Shown here: in pieces, positions 1-12,403 of the stretch
Numbering within the stretch: position 1 is the stretch's first letter
Layout of the letters: every line of letters starts with the position of its first letter
Assembly (NCBI GenBank): GCA_001683735.1
Contig: LUGG01000002.1
Span: 3,224,001 to 3,288,000, forward strand
Direction of reading: 5' to 3'
DNA length: 64,000 bases
DNA from: Grifola frondosa
Taxonomy: Eukaryota; Basidiomycota; Agaricomycetes; Polyporales; Grifolaceae
Notes under the pieces: generated by a model
Databases searched by the model: none
Seen by the model: only the letters and a program-made list of their open reading frames with translations
Told to the model about the DNA's origin: nothing
Made by a program: the position numbers and the translations under genes

Positions 1-1600
1 GCCAGATGGGCAGCATTTTCAGATCCAGCTCAGAGGGACTGCCCAGCCACATGGGCAGCATCATCAGGTCCGGAGAGTCTGTTGATGCCTTCTGGACTGC
101 CGGCAGTGGCAGCGAAAGCTCCAAGTCCATGTGAATGTTTTATCCTTTTGTCTGCCTCGGGACCCCACCTATTGATGTAACACGCATTACTTTCATCCGA
201 TGTTGTAACTTGTATTTTTTGAAATTCACTCTGAAGCTGGAATGAGGTGCTAGGGTATGGAGGATTGGCGCATGCTTTGCAAATTGTACAACTCATGTGT
301 CCAAGCTGATGGAGTTCGGATCCGTGATGATGTGGTGCAGGTGTTTCCCATGGACCCAGCCTGCATGGGGATTGCCCGGCTACTGTTCTCTGATGAGCAT
401 TCACCTGGTCTCTCTTCATGGTGCATAACATTACTAGGACCGTGTGCCTTCGAACAGTCAATTGGTCCTTACAGAATTAAGCACGGCCTTGTCCGGTAAA
501 GTTCAATTCTGAACTGAGGCCTTATGCCTCCGAAGTTGGGCTTGGTGCCCATTGGCAATGATGACAAGTCGCAATGGGTCAGACCGGAAAGCAGTACCAA
601 CTCCCAATCATGGATCCGTGATGCGAATCCGAAAAGTTGTCCAGCCCTTTTCTGCTTGAGACGGGCCCATGCTGTCACACGGACAATTGCAGAGCCCCCT
701 CAGTCCAGACCCGGAATGCACAGCATTGCACGGGTCTGATTGGTGCCAAAGCAGCTGAGCCATCCATGATCACATCACGTGGTCAGCATTCGTGTCCTCC
801 AACTGCACATGTTCAAGATGGATGCAGTTAGTCCGATGAAACCCACATGCTAACTCGGCCCGTGCATTGGGCATCCGTTCAGATGTGGCTAATTTGGCCA
901 ACCTGTGGAGACTGACTAAGTGCAGTTTTGGCCCAACTGCACCCAGTTTTGGGCCCATTTGGCCCGTCCATGGGCACTGACTTTGCTTTCGCTCGGCCCA
1001 ACTGTGCTCAATTCAGTATGGCTTTAGCCGGCTTGGCTGGCCTGAGGAGACTGACTGCCCACCCATTACCACTGATCCAGTTGGCTCCACTGTGTGCACT
1101 CACTGTGGAGCCATTCAGCCCACTGTAAAAGCAAAGCTGCCAGCCCCTTCAGCCCAGCCACAAAAGCAGACCTATCATTGCTCTCTGCCCAACAGCAGAG
1201 ACTGACCACGGGTCATTTCAGCCCATTTGCATATGTTCACCATTCACCCACTCAGCCAATCTGTGTGCACTAAGCTGGGAGAATCCCCAGCCAGTCTGGG
1301 CCCATGGTGAAAACAAACAGAAATTTATTGGGCCAAACTGTATGCACGGACACTGCTCACTGGCACATTTTTGGCCCAGCTGCACCTCCCTATGTAAGGT
1401 GTGCCCAGCCCAACTGTTCCTTTTGAACATCCGGCCAATGTGTTCAAACTGATATTTTATTCCTTTTTGGCCCATTTGGGTGGCCCATATGTACTGAGCA
1501 TAAATCAACATTGGCTAGCTGTTTGCAACTGAATATTGAACTGAATGGGCTCTCTTCTTCAATTGTGGACAATCCTTGTGAATTGTCTCCCAGTTAAAGG
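1..1600. repeat. Degenerate GGCCCAACTG-rich repeat region
   Basis: Phrases such as GGCCCAACTG, GGCCCATTTGG, GAGACTGACT and CAGCCCA recur at irregular spacing, most densely between about 880 and 1480. No open frame here has a credible protein. The period is too variable for a clean minisatellite, so this is probably an old diverged tandem array. Similar CAGCCAGCTGG phrases occur near 30.58 kb and 32.49 kb, flanking the fold-back element. Nothing else is seen in this stretch. Confidence 0.5.
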
Positions 1601-1619
1601 TGGTCGATGGCTTCTTGGT

Positions 1620-3790
1620 CTTCTTCATGAGTTCATGGGCATCATAAATAATGACTGAGAATGAAAATGATTAGAAACACATTAACTTATCAAAGTAATT
1701 CCTACCTTCATCCGTCGTAAAAAGACCAGGCTTATCCAGAAGACCATAGAGAGGTCCAGTATGACCCAGTTCAGAAAATGCAGAGCACTGTTGAGTGATC
1801 TTTTTGGTAGGACTGACACACATCCCCTCCTGAATGGGGGCATCACCACGCTTTTGTTTGCTATCTAATATCACAGCATCAAATCAAAGTAAAACAAGGA
1901 GTAATTGAGGACATACCAAGATTGACAGAAATGGTCTTGAATGTCACTGCATTCTGCCAGGTGGGTATAGTGAGCTGGCACATGTTAAAAATGGTTCCAT
2001 AGAAATTGACGGCCTGCTCCCACTCGTCCTTGACAGGGTGGATACTAATATTCTTGACATAATAACTCTTTGACCCAATTGGGCGAGATTGCATAAGATT
2101 ACTCTCCTGCACAACACCAACAGTCATGATCATGATGCGCTGAGCTGAACTATCCAAGACCGTGTTGCAAATAACATTGGACCTAAAACAAGTCAGAAAT
2201 AAATATCAATGATTAGTCAAGGTCACCTACTTGTCACCACTCAAAATAGTCGCACTGAAACCTGCCTTATCAGCCCGAGCAGGGTTGAATACCCAGGGCA
2301 TCTTCACAAAAGTGATGACCTGCAACATGGCCCTGGAAACCATGAGATAAATAACAGATGATATATTTGCAAACTTACTTTTGGTTCACTTCGTAATTCT
2401 TGAGAATATACAGTGTGTACATGACGGTGTGAACCTCCTGGAAGGACACGTAGCAGCAAGAACTATAATAAAGTATTAATAAAATACATAGTCCTTAAAT
2501 ATAATATATATATATACGTACTTTAATTTCAGCAGACCCTTATATGTGCATCCCAAGGTGGAATCCAGGTTGTTGTCAATCTCCACATCATCTCTAAGGA
2601 ACAAAGGTTAAATATATAAATCAAAATAAAGAAAAAAATATACAGCTTGTCAGCAATCGTGGTGACGCTGTATAGAAACAAGCATTAAATGTTAAATTGG
2701 GCTCAAGAGAAAAAGATAACTTACGGAGTTTTTGCAGAATCCTTAACAGGGGATTTGTGACCTTTCTTGACACTGTGCTGTAATCATTAGAAACATGTTA
2801 TGGAAAAAAATGAAAACCCATGGGGTTTGAGGTAAATCCTCCTCGTCAGTCTCCTCTTCAATGTCCTCGGCTAGCTGTTCCTCCATGGTCCATTCATCAT
2901 CATAGTCCTGCACTGACTCATCTCCAGACTCAGAAAGGGTCATCGCTTTCTTGTCGCGCTTGCTAAAGCATATAGTCAGATCAATGCAAAAGAAAGAACA
3001 AAGTGAACACATACTGTGACCCCACTTTAAGGTCCAGAAATGGGTTATTGTCACTATCAGACATGACTCCAGCCTTCCGCAACTTGACCCTATGAAACAC
3101 TTAGAATTATACCATGCTAAAATAATGACAGAACTCACATATTTCCTGCTCTGGTCCTTTTAATGGGAGAGGAACTAACAATCAATATCAATGTTAAAAA
3201 TTCTCACTTTAATCACAGGGACACACGTACAGTTCCGATTGCTTAATATCATCATCATCTGAGTCTACCTGGACTCTGCCTCACTTCTGAACCACCTTAC
3301 GTGGAGAAGGTGATTGAGGCAAGAGAGGTGTGCTGGTCCCCTTCCTAATAAGCAGCTTAGTAAGTAACAATACATATACTGTAAGAAGACATACTTTTTA
3401 ATAGGACTCTGAGGAATACGCTCAATATCCCATTTGGGACTATGAAGGATATGTTAATAGTTAATATTCAAGATAAATAAAGACATACCTTTCATGACGA
3501 GGTCTTACCTCCTCATCAGAAGAGCTGAGTAAATGGTAATAAGTATGTGTAACAATGATAAGCATCAGAATCTGACTCACACAATGTCTTTCACATCCCC
3601 TACATCATGAACGAAGGACTTGGTGGCTACATCCTCACTGCAAAGAGATAAGTCTGAGAGATATTTACATTAAAAGGCACGTACATGGAGTCTGCAACTT
3701 CCTCGGATGACTTGACAGGCTTTTTTTTAGCACATCGACTATAAGTAAGAATATTAGTTCAATAGCAAGATAACATAACGATCACAAGGC
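1620..3790 (-). CDS. Intron-rich gene of unknown function, acidic/serine-rich N-terminal part
   Basis: I do not recognise this protein. Reading the minus strand from about 3790, a chain of short exons separated by introns of about 45-60 bp can be followed. The first exons are lysine-, serine- and acid-rich (for example SSEEVADSM, and a run from 2960 to 2825 with DESVQDYDDEWTMEEQLAED), so they are probably disordered. Later exons look globular: one around 2590-2530 contains DNNLDSTLGCTYKGLLKLK, another around 2330-2240 contains MPWVFNPARADKAGF, and the longest (about 2185-1920) ends in QNAVTFKTISVN. The last exon I can follow is about 1865-1705. At least ten introns in 2 kb is heavy even for a basidiomycete and matches the other transposon-associated genes in this window. 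Start, stop and exact splice sites are not fixed. Confidence 0.4.
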
Positions 3791-3816
3791 ATACCTTGTA
3801 GCAGCCACACTAAGAC

Positions 3817-5595
3817 ATGAGCAGACACACGTGGAGGCATAAGTTGAAAATGGATAAAGAAAGTAACCAAGATGCCAAGAATAAGATAATCTGGGGAGAA
3901 CCAGAATACGAAAGAGAATGCGCAAAAAGTGAGGCCTTAAATACTCTGCCCATTGATATAATAAATGCAATACCATTGGCCAGAAATTTATCAGACATCC
4001 ATCAGACTAGTAAAGCCACAATGAGGAGTAGATGGCATGATTATGTGCAAATGATCCAGAGCTGGTAACGTTGAGCACGAATGTTCTAGAGTCAGTGAGA
4101 TTATTTACAATTTATTCGTAGAAATCAGAAATTTATTCCCTTTGCTGTGGCAATTGCTCAGAATCATCAACGACACTCTCATGGCGACACAACAACTGTT
4201 GAGCAATCCAGAGAAATATAGTATGTGAAGTTGATTTTGAATGCACAGGAATAGCTTACAACATCAATGACAGGACTGGTGCTGGAGGAGGTGATGAAAG
4301 ATGCAGTGTCAGGATCCAAGCAGTATCTTCAGCTGGCCTGTATGGCTGAGGTACATTCACACACAATTCATGTCATAAAAGTTGCTAACAAGTACAATAA
4401 GCCTGATCGAGCAAGAGTCGCCACCACCATCATGAGTGGCAGACAAGGCCCTGACCATGGTTACTCCATATGACCCATCCTCTGGGAAGATCCATGCGAA
4501 GTTATATTATGGATACAAGGTTACGTTTCCAAGCATAATCTGCCTCTGATTCTTAATCGTAACCAGTATGTGATTCAGTCCATATGTTATAAAGTCATTA
4601 AATGTTTGAGTCGTAGACTTCCAAACAAACTAGAGATGGCTAAGCAGGCCATCACCTTAACAGGCCTTGGAGCTCCTGGATTTGATAAGGCAGCACAAGG
4701 CATCTAGTGATTCACCAAGTCTTTGGTGCACACATACAAGGGGAACTGAAGAAGTGACACCGTCTCGAGTGGATGGTTACATTTCACTTCAGTTCATCAA
4801 CAGATACCTTACGAGTGCTGCTGAAGGAGAAGATGTACCTCCATAGATATTTCACCTCTCATCGATCCACTTGGTGTCTTAGCTGCAGGAATGACCAATG
4901 AGCTACATCTACCAGATAACCAGGTTCAGTATTTCAAAGTATAACCACAATCACTAGGATAACCACCAGTACGTAAACATAATGTTGATTCTTAATATAT
5001 GATTGATCAATATCACAGAATGACTAAACATGTGGAGATCAAGCCAAAAGAGATCCAACTGGGACATTTAGTCGAACTTTAGGTCTCTTTCTGTGCATTA
5101 CCTCATTTAAACGAAAACATATATTTGTGGTAATTCCCAAGCTACATGCCATTTGCATTATCAGTCGTGTGTGGAAAAGGCAAGTTTTTTTTCCTACACC
5201 CATAATAGATATATAACAACATATGTTAGGACCTCAATCAGATTATTCTGAACGAGTCAGAAGTATGAGGGTGTCTCCACTGCGAAAGGTGAAGTGAAAG
5301 ATTGGATATGATGATGAGGATGAAGAGGAAGGAGGGGTGAAAAGATTCAGCGACTGGATGGGCACGAAGGACAGGAGGAAGCTCTCAATGGAAGAATACA
5401 TGCATAATGTCACTAATTACAAGAATTCACTCTAAAATGAGCTCACTTTGCTTTTGATGGAGAATGTGCAGCTTTGCAGCAAAGTCCTCAAGAAATTTTT
5501 GGAGATGTATGCAGGCCCAACTGCAGCATTATTGTGTGCAAGAAAGGACAATGATAAGAATGATGAGCAGAGAAGGGACGGTTGAAACAGTTGTT
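3817..5595 (+). pseudogene. Decayed coding remnant of a repeated Agaricomycete family
   Basis: Pieces of protein-like sequence are spread over all plus frames and interrupted by stops. They include an 80-residue stretch at 3817-4068, one at 4105-4215 containing IPFAVAIAQNHQRHSHGD, one at 4267-4470, one at about 4865-4940 containing PLGVLAAGMTNELHLPDNQV, and one at 5035-5130 containing KEIQLGHLVEL. From memory, DPLGVLA...EDNQVQYF followed by GDIVEVQ is a recurring pattern in Agaricomycete hypothetical proteins that occur near transposons. I cannot give it a domain name. A last stretch (5300-5590) has an acidic run followed by FSDWMGTKDRRKLSMEEYM. Stops every 100-250 bp argue that the locus is dead. 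Confidence 0.4.
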
Positions 5596-5699
5596 ATGTC
5601 CTTTGAATATGTCCTTTGAACGTATGACTTCAATACTTGTTCTGTATAGTATGCAAGCATTCTTTACATGGCTCAAAGCTCGAGTGATCATAATTGTAC

Positions 5700-7640
5700 A
5701 AAATCAAATGAACTATAATGAAAAAGTATAATATGAAGTAATCTAATACTTGAAGTACGCAGCGAACGCCAATCTTGCAAAGCATGTGCTCCACCATGAA
5801 TAAGTCAAGAGAGACCTTGTCAGCAATCTCCTTGGGAATGTTCTCCATCACAAAGGTGGAGACAGCTCAAACATATCAAAACCATAGGAGCAGAAGCATC
5901 AGAGGGGAGAAGGTGAAGATGTTCAAACCTTTGATCACACCACTGTTCAAATCAAACACAGTCCTCCCATCTTCTGTACACCTGGTGCAGAACCTTTCCA
6001 GCATAGTAAAGATCTGCAGCAAGTAGCATGGAAACCAGCCTACCAATCTGCGGTGTACTGCTGTTACACATGCAAATAGGCATAGCATTCCATAAAGTCC
6101 ACAGACCATCGATGTCGCAGTAGACTTCAGCCAAACATTCCACTGCTGCTCAGCAATGAAATAAGCTATGCACAGTGGATAGACCGACTGGCAATAGCAG
6201 TACCATATGCATCCTTGCAGCACAAGAAGGTGGGATCGTCATGAGCATGCAGTGCGACAAATGCATCCCAATCAGCAAGGTAAAAAGAAAACGTGGATCC
6301 CAAAGCTGCCTGAGTTGCAAAGGTGATGCCACGAAAGATACAGGCACTCGCAAAACCACCGGCTTGTCGATGTTGGCTGGATGAAGGGGACCATGGGAGG
6401 AGGTGATGTTGGCACAGGAGGGAGCGAGCTGACGAAAGGGAAGATGCTTGTCTAGACTTCTAAGGACAAATGCAAGAAGTGGAGATACAGAGGCTTGCCT
6501 GTTTGTCAACAAGTGGAAGCAACAGAAAGAAGAAATCCAAAATGCGCTGCAGGCCATGAGCAAAAGGAGTGGTGGGAGTGGGAGGCACGAAAGTGGAGGA
6601 AGAGGAAGTGGAAGTGGAAGGATGTGAGTCATTGAACTTCTCAGTAAGAACTCCACAGCGATGGGCCTGTTGTCCAATCTCTTCAAGGACATGGTACTCT
6701 GCAGAGGTACACTTATGGAGTGGAAGAGCGGTGAGAGAAGCAAGGAATGGTGATAACACATCTGTGCTCAGATTTGTAGTACGCCCCCTTGGTGACCAAG
6801 AACATGAGAGTTGATGTTGCAGTGTACATCCCATAAGGCGGACACCAGCAACACGTCCTCATGAAAAGTGTCCACCATGTACTGCACAAAACGACCTTGG
6901 ACCTCCAAGATGCCCTGTGGAAAATTTAACCAACAGATGATGATGTTACGAATAAGCTTGAGCATGTAGTTCAACCGAGTGTCATCGTCGTCATAGATGC
7001 GAAACCAACAAGGGAGAGGGAAGGCATGGCCATTGTTAGAGATACCTGTCAAGCCCACTTGTGAAGGAACAATGGTCCCCGCTTGTGCAAAATGAACTGT
7101 TGATAAATGAGCCTAGAAAGACGAGCTAGCCAATTCAAGTCATTATGAGAGGTGGATGAAGTGTCGACAAGGAAGAAGGCGCAGTGAGGAAGGACCAGGT
7201 CATTGAGCCAAGCCCAGGCAGCACAGTTAGAGAGCATGTACTGGTGTCTGAATATGATGAGCTCCAACTTGGAAGTCCCCAGTTTAGTGTTAGCAAACTG
7301 GAGAGGCTCCCAAATTCTAGAGACAGAGATGGCAAAGTTAGAAGTGAACCGCTTAGCACCGCTGCTGGCTGCAACAAACTCTGCAAGTTGTGACTGCCAT
7401 GTGCCAGGACCCTGAAAGTGCTTCTGCATTTTTATCGCCATTGCGATGCTGGCAATTTCATCATGGATATGTGTGAGACTGCTGAGAGAAAACAGCTCCA
7501 ACACATCCGCATAAACTAGAAGACATCAAAATCAAGCATGGACAAGCAATAATAAATTAACATACCTGGAGCAGCAGAAATGGATGACTCAGAGACTGAT
7601 GTAGCACGCGGTTCAGTCCCGGAAACTGTCATAAATAAAT
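5700..7640 (-). CDS. Transposon-associated large protein, C-terminal half (or separate gene)
   Basis: Minus-strand exons run from VSGTEPRATSVSES (about 7640) through a long exon 7504-7060 with AMAIKMQKHFQGPGTWQSQL and LIIFRHQYMLSNCAAWAWL. They continue through 7058-6800 with GHAFPLPCWFRIYDDDD and VLLVSALWDVHCNIN, then a proline/serine-rich stretch near 6600, and 6190-5880 with AYFIAEQQWNVWLKSTAT and FDLNSGVIKGLN. The last exon, about 5845-5705, contains DLFMVEHMLCKIGVRCVLQVLDY. From memory this order matches a large uncharacterised protein repeated in Agaricomycete genomes, and it may be the continuation of the dioxygenase-like gene upstream with the MITE at 7649-8029 in an intron. Between about 6800 and 6200 the reading frame changes more than once, so part may be degraded. 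No function is assigned. Confidence 0.45.
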
Positions 7641-7648
7641 TAGTGACA

Positions 7649-8029
7649 TAGTGTTGCTGCAGCTAAGTCAGGCCTAAATAATATATGACTCATAACTTGT
7701 GCAGTTTTTCAGATATCAAAGTGGTCTCACACTCATTTTGTAGCCTATATATAGCCACATACTCTTGCCAAATATCAAAATGTTATACCTCATATTGATG
7801 GAGATATAGCCAAAAAGCTGATTGCAAAGTCTGACTTTTTAGTCAGCTTTTTTACCAATGTAACTGAAATTGAAACACATTCAAAATAATTATGCAAATG
7901 GTGGTGTTACATTCAAATACATATACATATTAGCTATTAATTTCAATTAAGATCATGTCAGTATCTGTAAAACTCATGTCAGAATATCTAAAAAGCTGAA
8001 ACAGGTGTGACTAAGCCATGGCAACACTA
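7649..8029. mobile_element. hAT-type MITE, copy 1 (full length)
   Basis: A 381-bp non-coding element with ends TAGTGTTGC...GCAACACTA. The terminal inverted repeat is about 26 bp and imperfect (AGTGTTGC, four variable bases, then GCTAAGTCA/GCTTAGTCA). It is flanked by 8-bp target duplications, TAGTGACA at 7641-7648 and TAGTGACG at 8030-8037 (7 of 8 match). An 8-bp duplication and a TAG start fit the hAT superfamily. Four related copies are in the window (29033, 34593, 36445, 59700). Confidence 0.88.
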
Positions 8030-8081
8030 TAGTGACGCTCTAAGCTGGCATACAAAGTATGCTATGCACTTGTAATGTCTG

Positions 8082-10891
8082 ACACCTCAGCAGCAGAAAC
8101 AGCCATCAACTGTGCATGTGCATCAATCTCATTCCGCTCAGAACCTGACATAGAAGAATGTCAAATTAAAATATCATACAGACATGATTTATCACCTACA
8201 TGCAGAATGAAGATGATCCCTATACCCTGCCGGTCCAGCACCTGCATCTTGAGTTGCGAGGCGTAGCTCCAGCTCCTTTGCATGACAACTAGCAGCCATG
8301 ACTGCACTAACACTCATCACTTCTTCCTCCCCATCCTCCCTCAAGCCAGTATTGCTACTTTCTATTTGCAAACATAAGAATCACTCTATAAAGAACAGCA
8401 ATGTGTTACCTACCTTCATATTCCTCTGAACTCTGCATGATGTGTACATGCTTATACGCTTTGCCCTTACCCTTATTAACTAAAATAAATAAATGAGATC
8501 ATGAAACAGCAATGCAATGGTGGATGATGCTCACCTTTGGACACGGAGATGTCTATGTCATCTTCAGAGTGCTCAGGCACAGAAGCATCTGCGGCACGCT
8601 TATGTCCTAAAGACAGCTTAGTAAGATCTATAAGCACAATAAGAAATAATGCACCATGTGAACGATCAGAATCCACATATTCTGACTGAGACTCTGGCCC
8701 TGTCACCCCACCCTCATCATCATCATTTGCTTGAGCATGGCAATGGCTCTTCCTAATGGCTATTAAATATGTCAGCATAAATTATAACAAAAATAAGAAG
8801 TCTGAGATGCACCAGGCTTCACAACCTTGTCACTCCCCTTGCGAGTTGCTGTCGGACTGGCCACTTTCTTACGGGTGTCTGAACAAATAGTGATAAGTGA
8901 AGACACTCAAACAAAAATTAAAAACATACTTGAATGGTCAAGACCATGCACGGTCCCTGACTTAGCATGAACAGAAGGTATAAACTTGGTCATAGTCTCC
9001 TTGTGTGCAATCCAGGACTGAGCAGCCTCCATCCGAGTACACCCCGACTCAGAATCGACTGCTGTCATACCAGGCCCAAGTGACCAAGGCTTCGGATGAC
9101 AGATACGCTCCATAGCGGATGACGAAGTATCAGGTGAAGTCTCTGGATATGTCAATGTAAATGCAGAGAGAAACCTGTCCAAGTCCATGGAAATCTTTAT
9201 GTCAGGTGCAGACTGCCAAATAACGAAACTAGATAACTGAGTGAGCGAGCGGACGACAAAGTCGAAATGAGCCTCGCAACTCATCAGTGCATAACCCTCA
9301 GACATGTGGTTGGCCATATTGGAAGGTAATGCCCCAGATTGACCATCGTTCCTACAAATAACAAGTTAAACACAATCAAGACATCAAAAATAAATGACGT
9401 ACTCAGGAGCGATTATCTCTGGACCAATACACAGTAGATTATCACCAGGCAAGGTAGCCAAAGCAATACGAGAAGCACCGTCCATGATCGACCACTCAGA
9501 TAAAAAACCTGAGTGAAGCGGCATGACCACAGCTCAGCCACTTTACCTCTGGCAGTGATGGGCAGAGTCCCCCCATGAAAGCACAGACCAGAGAATACAG
9601 GGAGACATAAGCCTTTAAGCTGAATATAGCAACCCAGCCCTGCAGCATGAAAAAGGCCAGGATGATCAGTGGGGAGCCAAATCTGACTTGGTCACCATAA
9701 CCATGAGACCATCATACGAGTCGTGGCCATCCACGTGCTTGCCAGCAAAATGCCCCAAGTCCTCCTTGAACTTGCCCGCTATCAAGTATTCATCAGTTAC
9801 AATTTTCAGAGAAAAAAAATTAAAAACTCACCAGATTTCTCAAACTCTTTGTATGACTTAGTGGGCACCAAATTAAGCTGAGCCACAGGGAATGCATAGT
9901 TGCCCTCAAAACCAACAGGCAGAAGGTTAGTTAAATTGGCTTGAAGTTTCAAAGCATCTGTAATGAACTTTGGCCAGTCTCCAAACACTGGATTGCAATC
10001 TGTGTTCCCAACTGTCGTGAAACAAAAATAATAATAATTAATAATAATTAATAAATAATGCAATGCAATGCAATGTACCTCAACCATCTTCTTGCGAAGC
10101 TTGTGATGCTCCGATAACATATTGAGATACACCTTGGTCCCTGCAGCAGAACCAGTAAGATTGCGAGGACTTTGGTACGTTTGCGTCAGCGGATAAACGT
10201 GAAGAGGTGGTGCCTTAGCGGTGTGACTCTTCAAAGGGACCACATATGGGGAGCGCTCAAAGGCATAGCCATGCTCATATGTCTCCCTCTCGGCATTCCA
10301 TGATGGAGGAAGGGGAGATCGAGTCGAACGCTTGCCTAGAACTTCAAGTGGCAAATCACTGTATGCACTCGATAACGTCTGGCTGATATGACTAATATAA
10401 TGACAGTGACAGTTAGAATTTTACTGGATGAACAAAATTAATAATTACGAACTCTGTAGGAACTATCCAACACTGGATTATATCGTTGTAGGGATCACCA
10501 TCTCCATAAAGGTCACGTGCAAAAACACAGTCCCCCGGCTTTAACTCCAGCAATCCTACAATTTATAGCATGAGTGGAGGTTATAGAGAATATAAGCATG
10601 CATGAACTCACCAGCAGCATCCGCCTCCTTCTTCAAACCAACCGGTAACGTCATCTCCTCACGGCACCACTTTGAAAAACTTGCAGACATCTGTGGGGAT
10701 GTGTCATGCAAATAAAGGTAACATTTCCCCTCAGAGAAAGGTTCTAAGGGGTGGCCAAAGACTTGGAACAGCTCAGGAAGCTTAACATTCCTTCCCTTGA
10801 GGGAGAAAGCCTCCACTGTTTCCCCAGGAGCAGGAATCACAGCCAATCCTCCATTTTCAGCCCTATTCCCCATGTAAACCTGTGAAATCAT
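8082..10891 (-). pseudogene. 2-oxoglutarate/Fe(II) dioxygenase-like gene with frame breaks
   Basis: The proposed start is at 10891 (MISQVYMGNRAENGG). The first exon runs to about 10612, then 10558-10450 contains LELKPGDCVFARDLYGDGD, and 10380-10085 and 10020-9833 follow. The catalytic-type region lies at about 9785-9500: GKHVDGHD supplies an H-x-D, about 50 residues on VFSGLCFHGGT supplies a distal His, and about 19 residues further WSCRFTQV supplies an Arg. This H-x-D...H...R order is that of double-stranded beta-helix 2OG/Fe(II) oxygenases such as TET/JBP. The same FSGL.HGG phrase is known to me from Agaricomycete transposon-associated oxygenases. Two single-base frame breaks fall inside this domain (near 9695, before HPGLF, and near 9516 in a T-run), so it is probably inactive unless these are sequence errors. 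Downstream exons (9317-8940 and shorter ones to about 8082) are serine/acid-rich. No KDZ-type transposase is visible beside it. Confidence 0.5.
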
Positions 10892-10904
10892 GTAGAAATA
10901 TATT

Positions 10905-12400
10905 ACTCACTGAGGAGAGTCTGCCATTTGAAGTGATATGGAGAGGTAGAATGGGAAGTGGGAGCTAGAAAGTGACTTGGAGGTGCAAAGAGGTGAAAGA
11001 TAGGGGAGGGGAGTCAACAGATGATTGTCAGTACTCAACACAAGTTCTACAAGCCAAGGACAGACATACAGAGGTGTGTAGATAGTCAGATTCAAGATTG
11101 ATAAGCAAGATTGACAGAAGAAGCAGAGATTTAATGTAAATCAGGGCCAGAAGATCAAGAAGTCAAGAAGCAAAGACTTTGCGCGATTTGACGACCATTA
11201 AGCGCCCACGGGGCGCCCAACAACCCACAGCCACCCGAGCCACGGAAAGTCCACAATAAGCGCACACAAATCCGCAGAACGGGTAAGCACCTGGTGGCTG
11301 GAGCCACCGACCAAGTCACGTGATATTTGATGACGTAGATGCGATCAGAAAATCGGTCATTCCAAGGGCGGTCTGCTGCAGGCGGCGCGAAAAAAGCGCC
11401 CAGAGAGATCTCGGTGCCCCATATGGAAGGCGCCCAGGGCTTTCCCTCGGGGATTCCGGCATTCTAGCGCCCAAACGGTGGAGAAAATCTGTCACGTGAC
11501 CCGCAAACGGTCCAACGGTCGGTCGGTCTCTGTTCCCAATCGGGAAAACCCTTGGAATGGCGAAGTTGCCGGTCAATCGTTGACTTGACCCATTGACCTA
11601 TTGTATTGACTTATTGACTGACCGTCATTGACCGGGTCAATGACAACAGTGCCCTAGCTGAAACTGATGTTAATCCGAGGGCTCGTCGATGAGAGTCTTG
11701 AGGGGATGACGTCTCACCTATATCAACATTACTTATCAGTTGTCTAATCTAGTTCACACGTGCTATTGACCGGTCAATCAAAGGTCAAGTCAATGATTTA
11801 TTGACCTGTATTGACTCATTGACTTTGACCTTGACAACACTGCTCTAGCCGTGTCATTCATCCATCAGGTGGCGTGCAAGTTCAGCTTCAGCTGGAAGGT
11901 GCCGATACCCCGGAGGAGCTGCAGCGCTTCAGCTTCAGCGTCCAAGCTCACCGTGCCGGCGCGCTCGCCGCTCTATAGGACATTTAGTTTACAACGCTAC
12001 AAGATGGTATTACTTTATTACCCAAAACACTTATAGCCTGTTATAAGTGGACTGCTAAGTACGAAATCGGCCAAGCCCAGTAAGTAACTCAAAAAGTAAC
12101 GCACGCAGGGCATCGCATGCCGAGTCTACTCGGCACGCGCCCCCAGACGTGCGATTCGGGGAGTGACCGACGAGGGCGAGTTGCACCAACTTCGGAATGA
12201 AACGCATATGGTCAGCAACGGAGACTAGCGAAGACTCAGATTTTGAGCGAGATTGAATGTGGAGACAGATGTCGATATGATAAACACTACGTATGTATGC
12301 AAAGCATAACGGCCCCGGAAAGAAGAAGAAAAGAAGGGCGGGCGCGGCGAAACGTCGGCCCCGTCGTTTGCGCGGCAATCCTTAGCGCTCATCACAAAGG
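10905..12400. other. Intergenic stretch with TTGAC-rich direct repeats
   Basis: No convincing gene lies here. Between 11577 and 11665 and again between 11764 and 11850 there are two related TTGAC/GTCAA-rich segments. They end in nearly the same sequence (TGACAACAGTGCCCTAGC and TGACAACACTGCTCTAGCC). TGACAACACTG reversed is CAGTGTTGTCA, which resembles hAT ends, so these may be two old right-hand ends of a small element. The composition rises to clearly GC-rich from about 11180 on. Confidence 0.4.
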
Positions 12401-12403
12401 CGG

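Noticed and set aside
1..11000. KDZ (Kyakuja-Dileera-Zisupton) transposase expected near a TET/JBP-like gene
   Set aside because: I looked for its characteristic Asp/Glu phrases and cysteine motifs on both strands and saw none, so the association is not claimed.
11577..11850. A complete hAT element between the two TTGAC repeats
   Set aside because: Both segments have the same orientation (two right-like ends), so they cannot be the two ends of one element.
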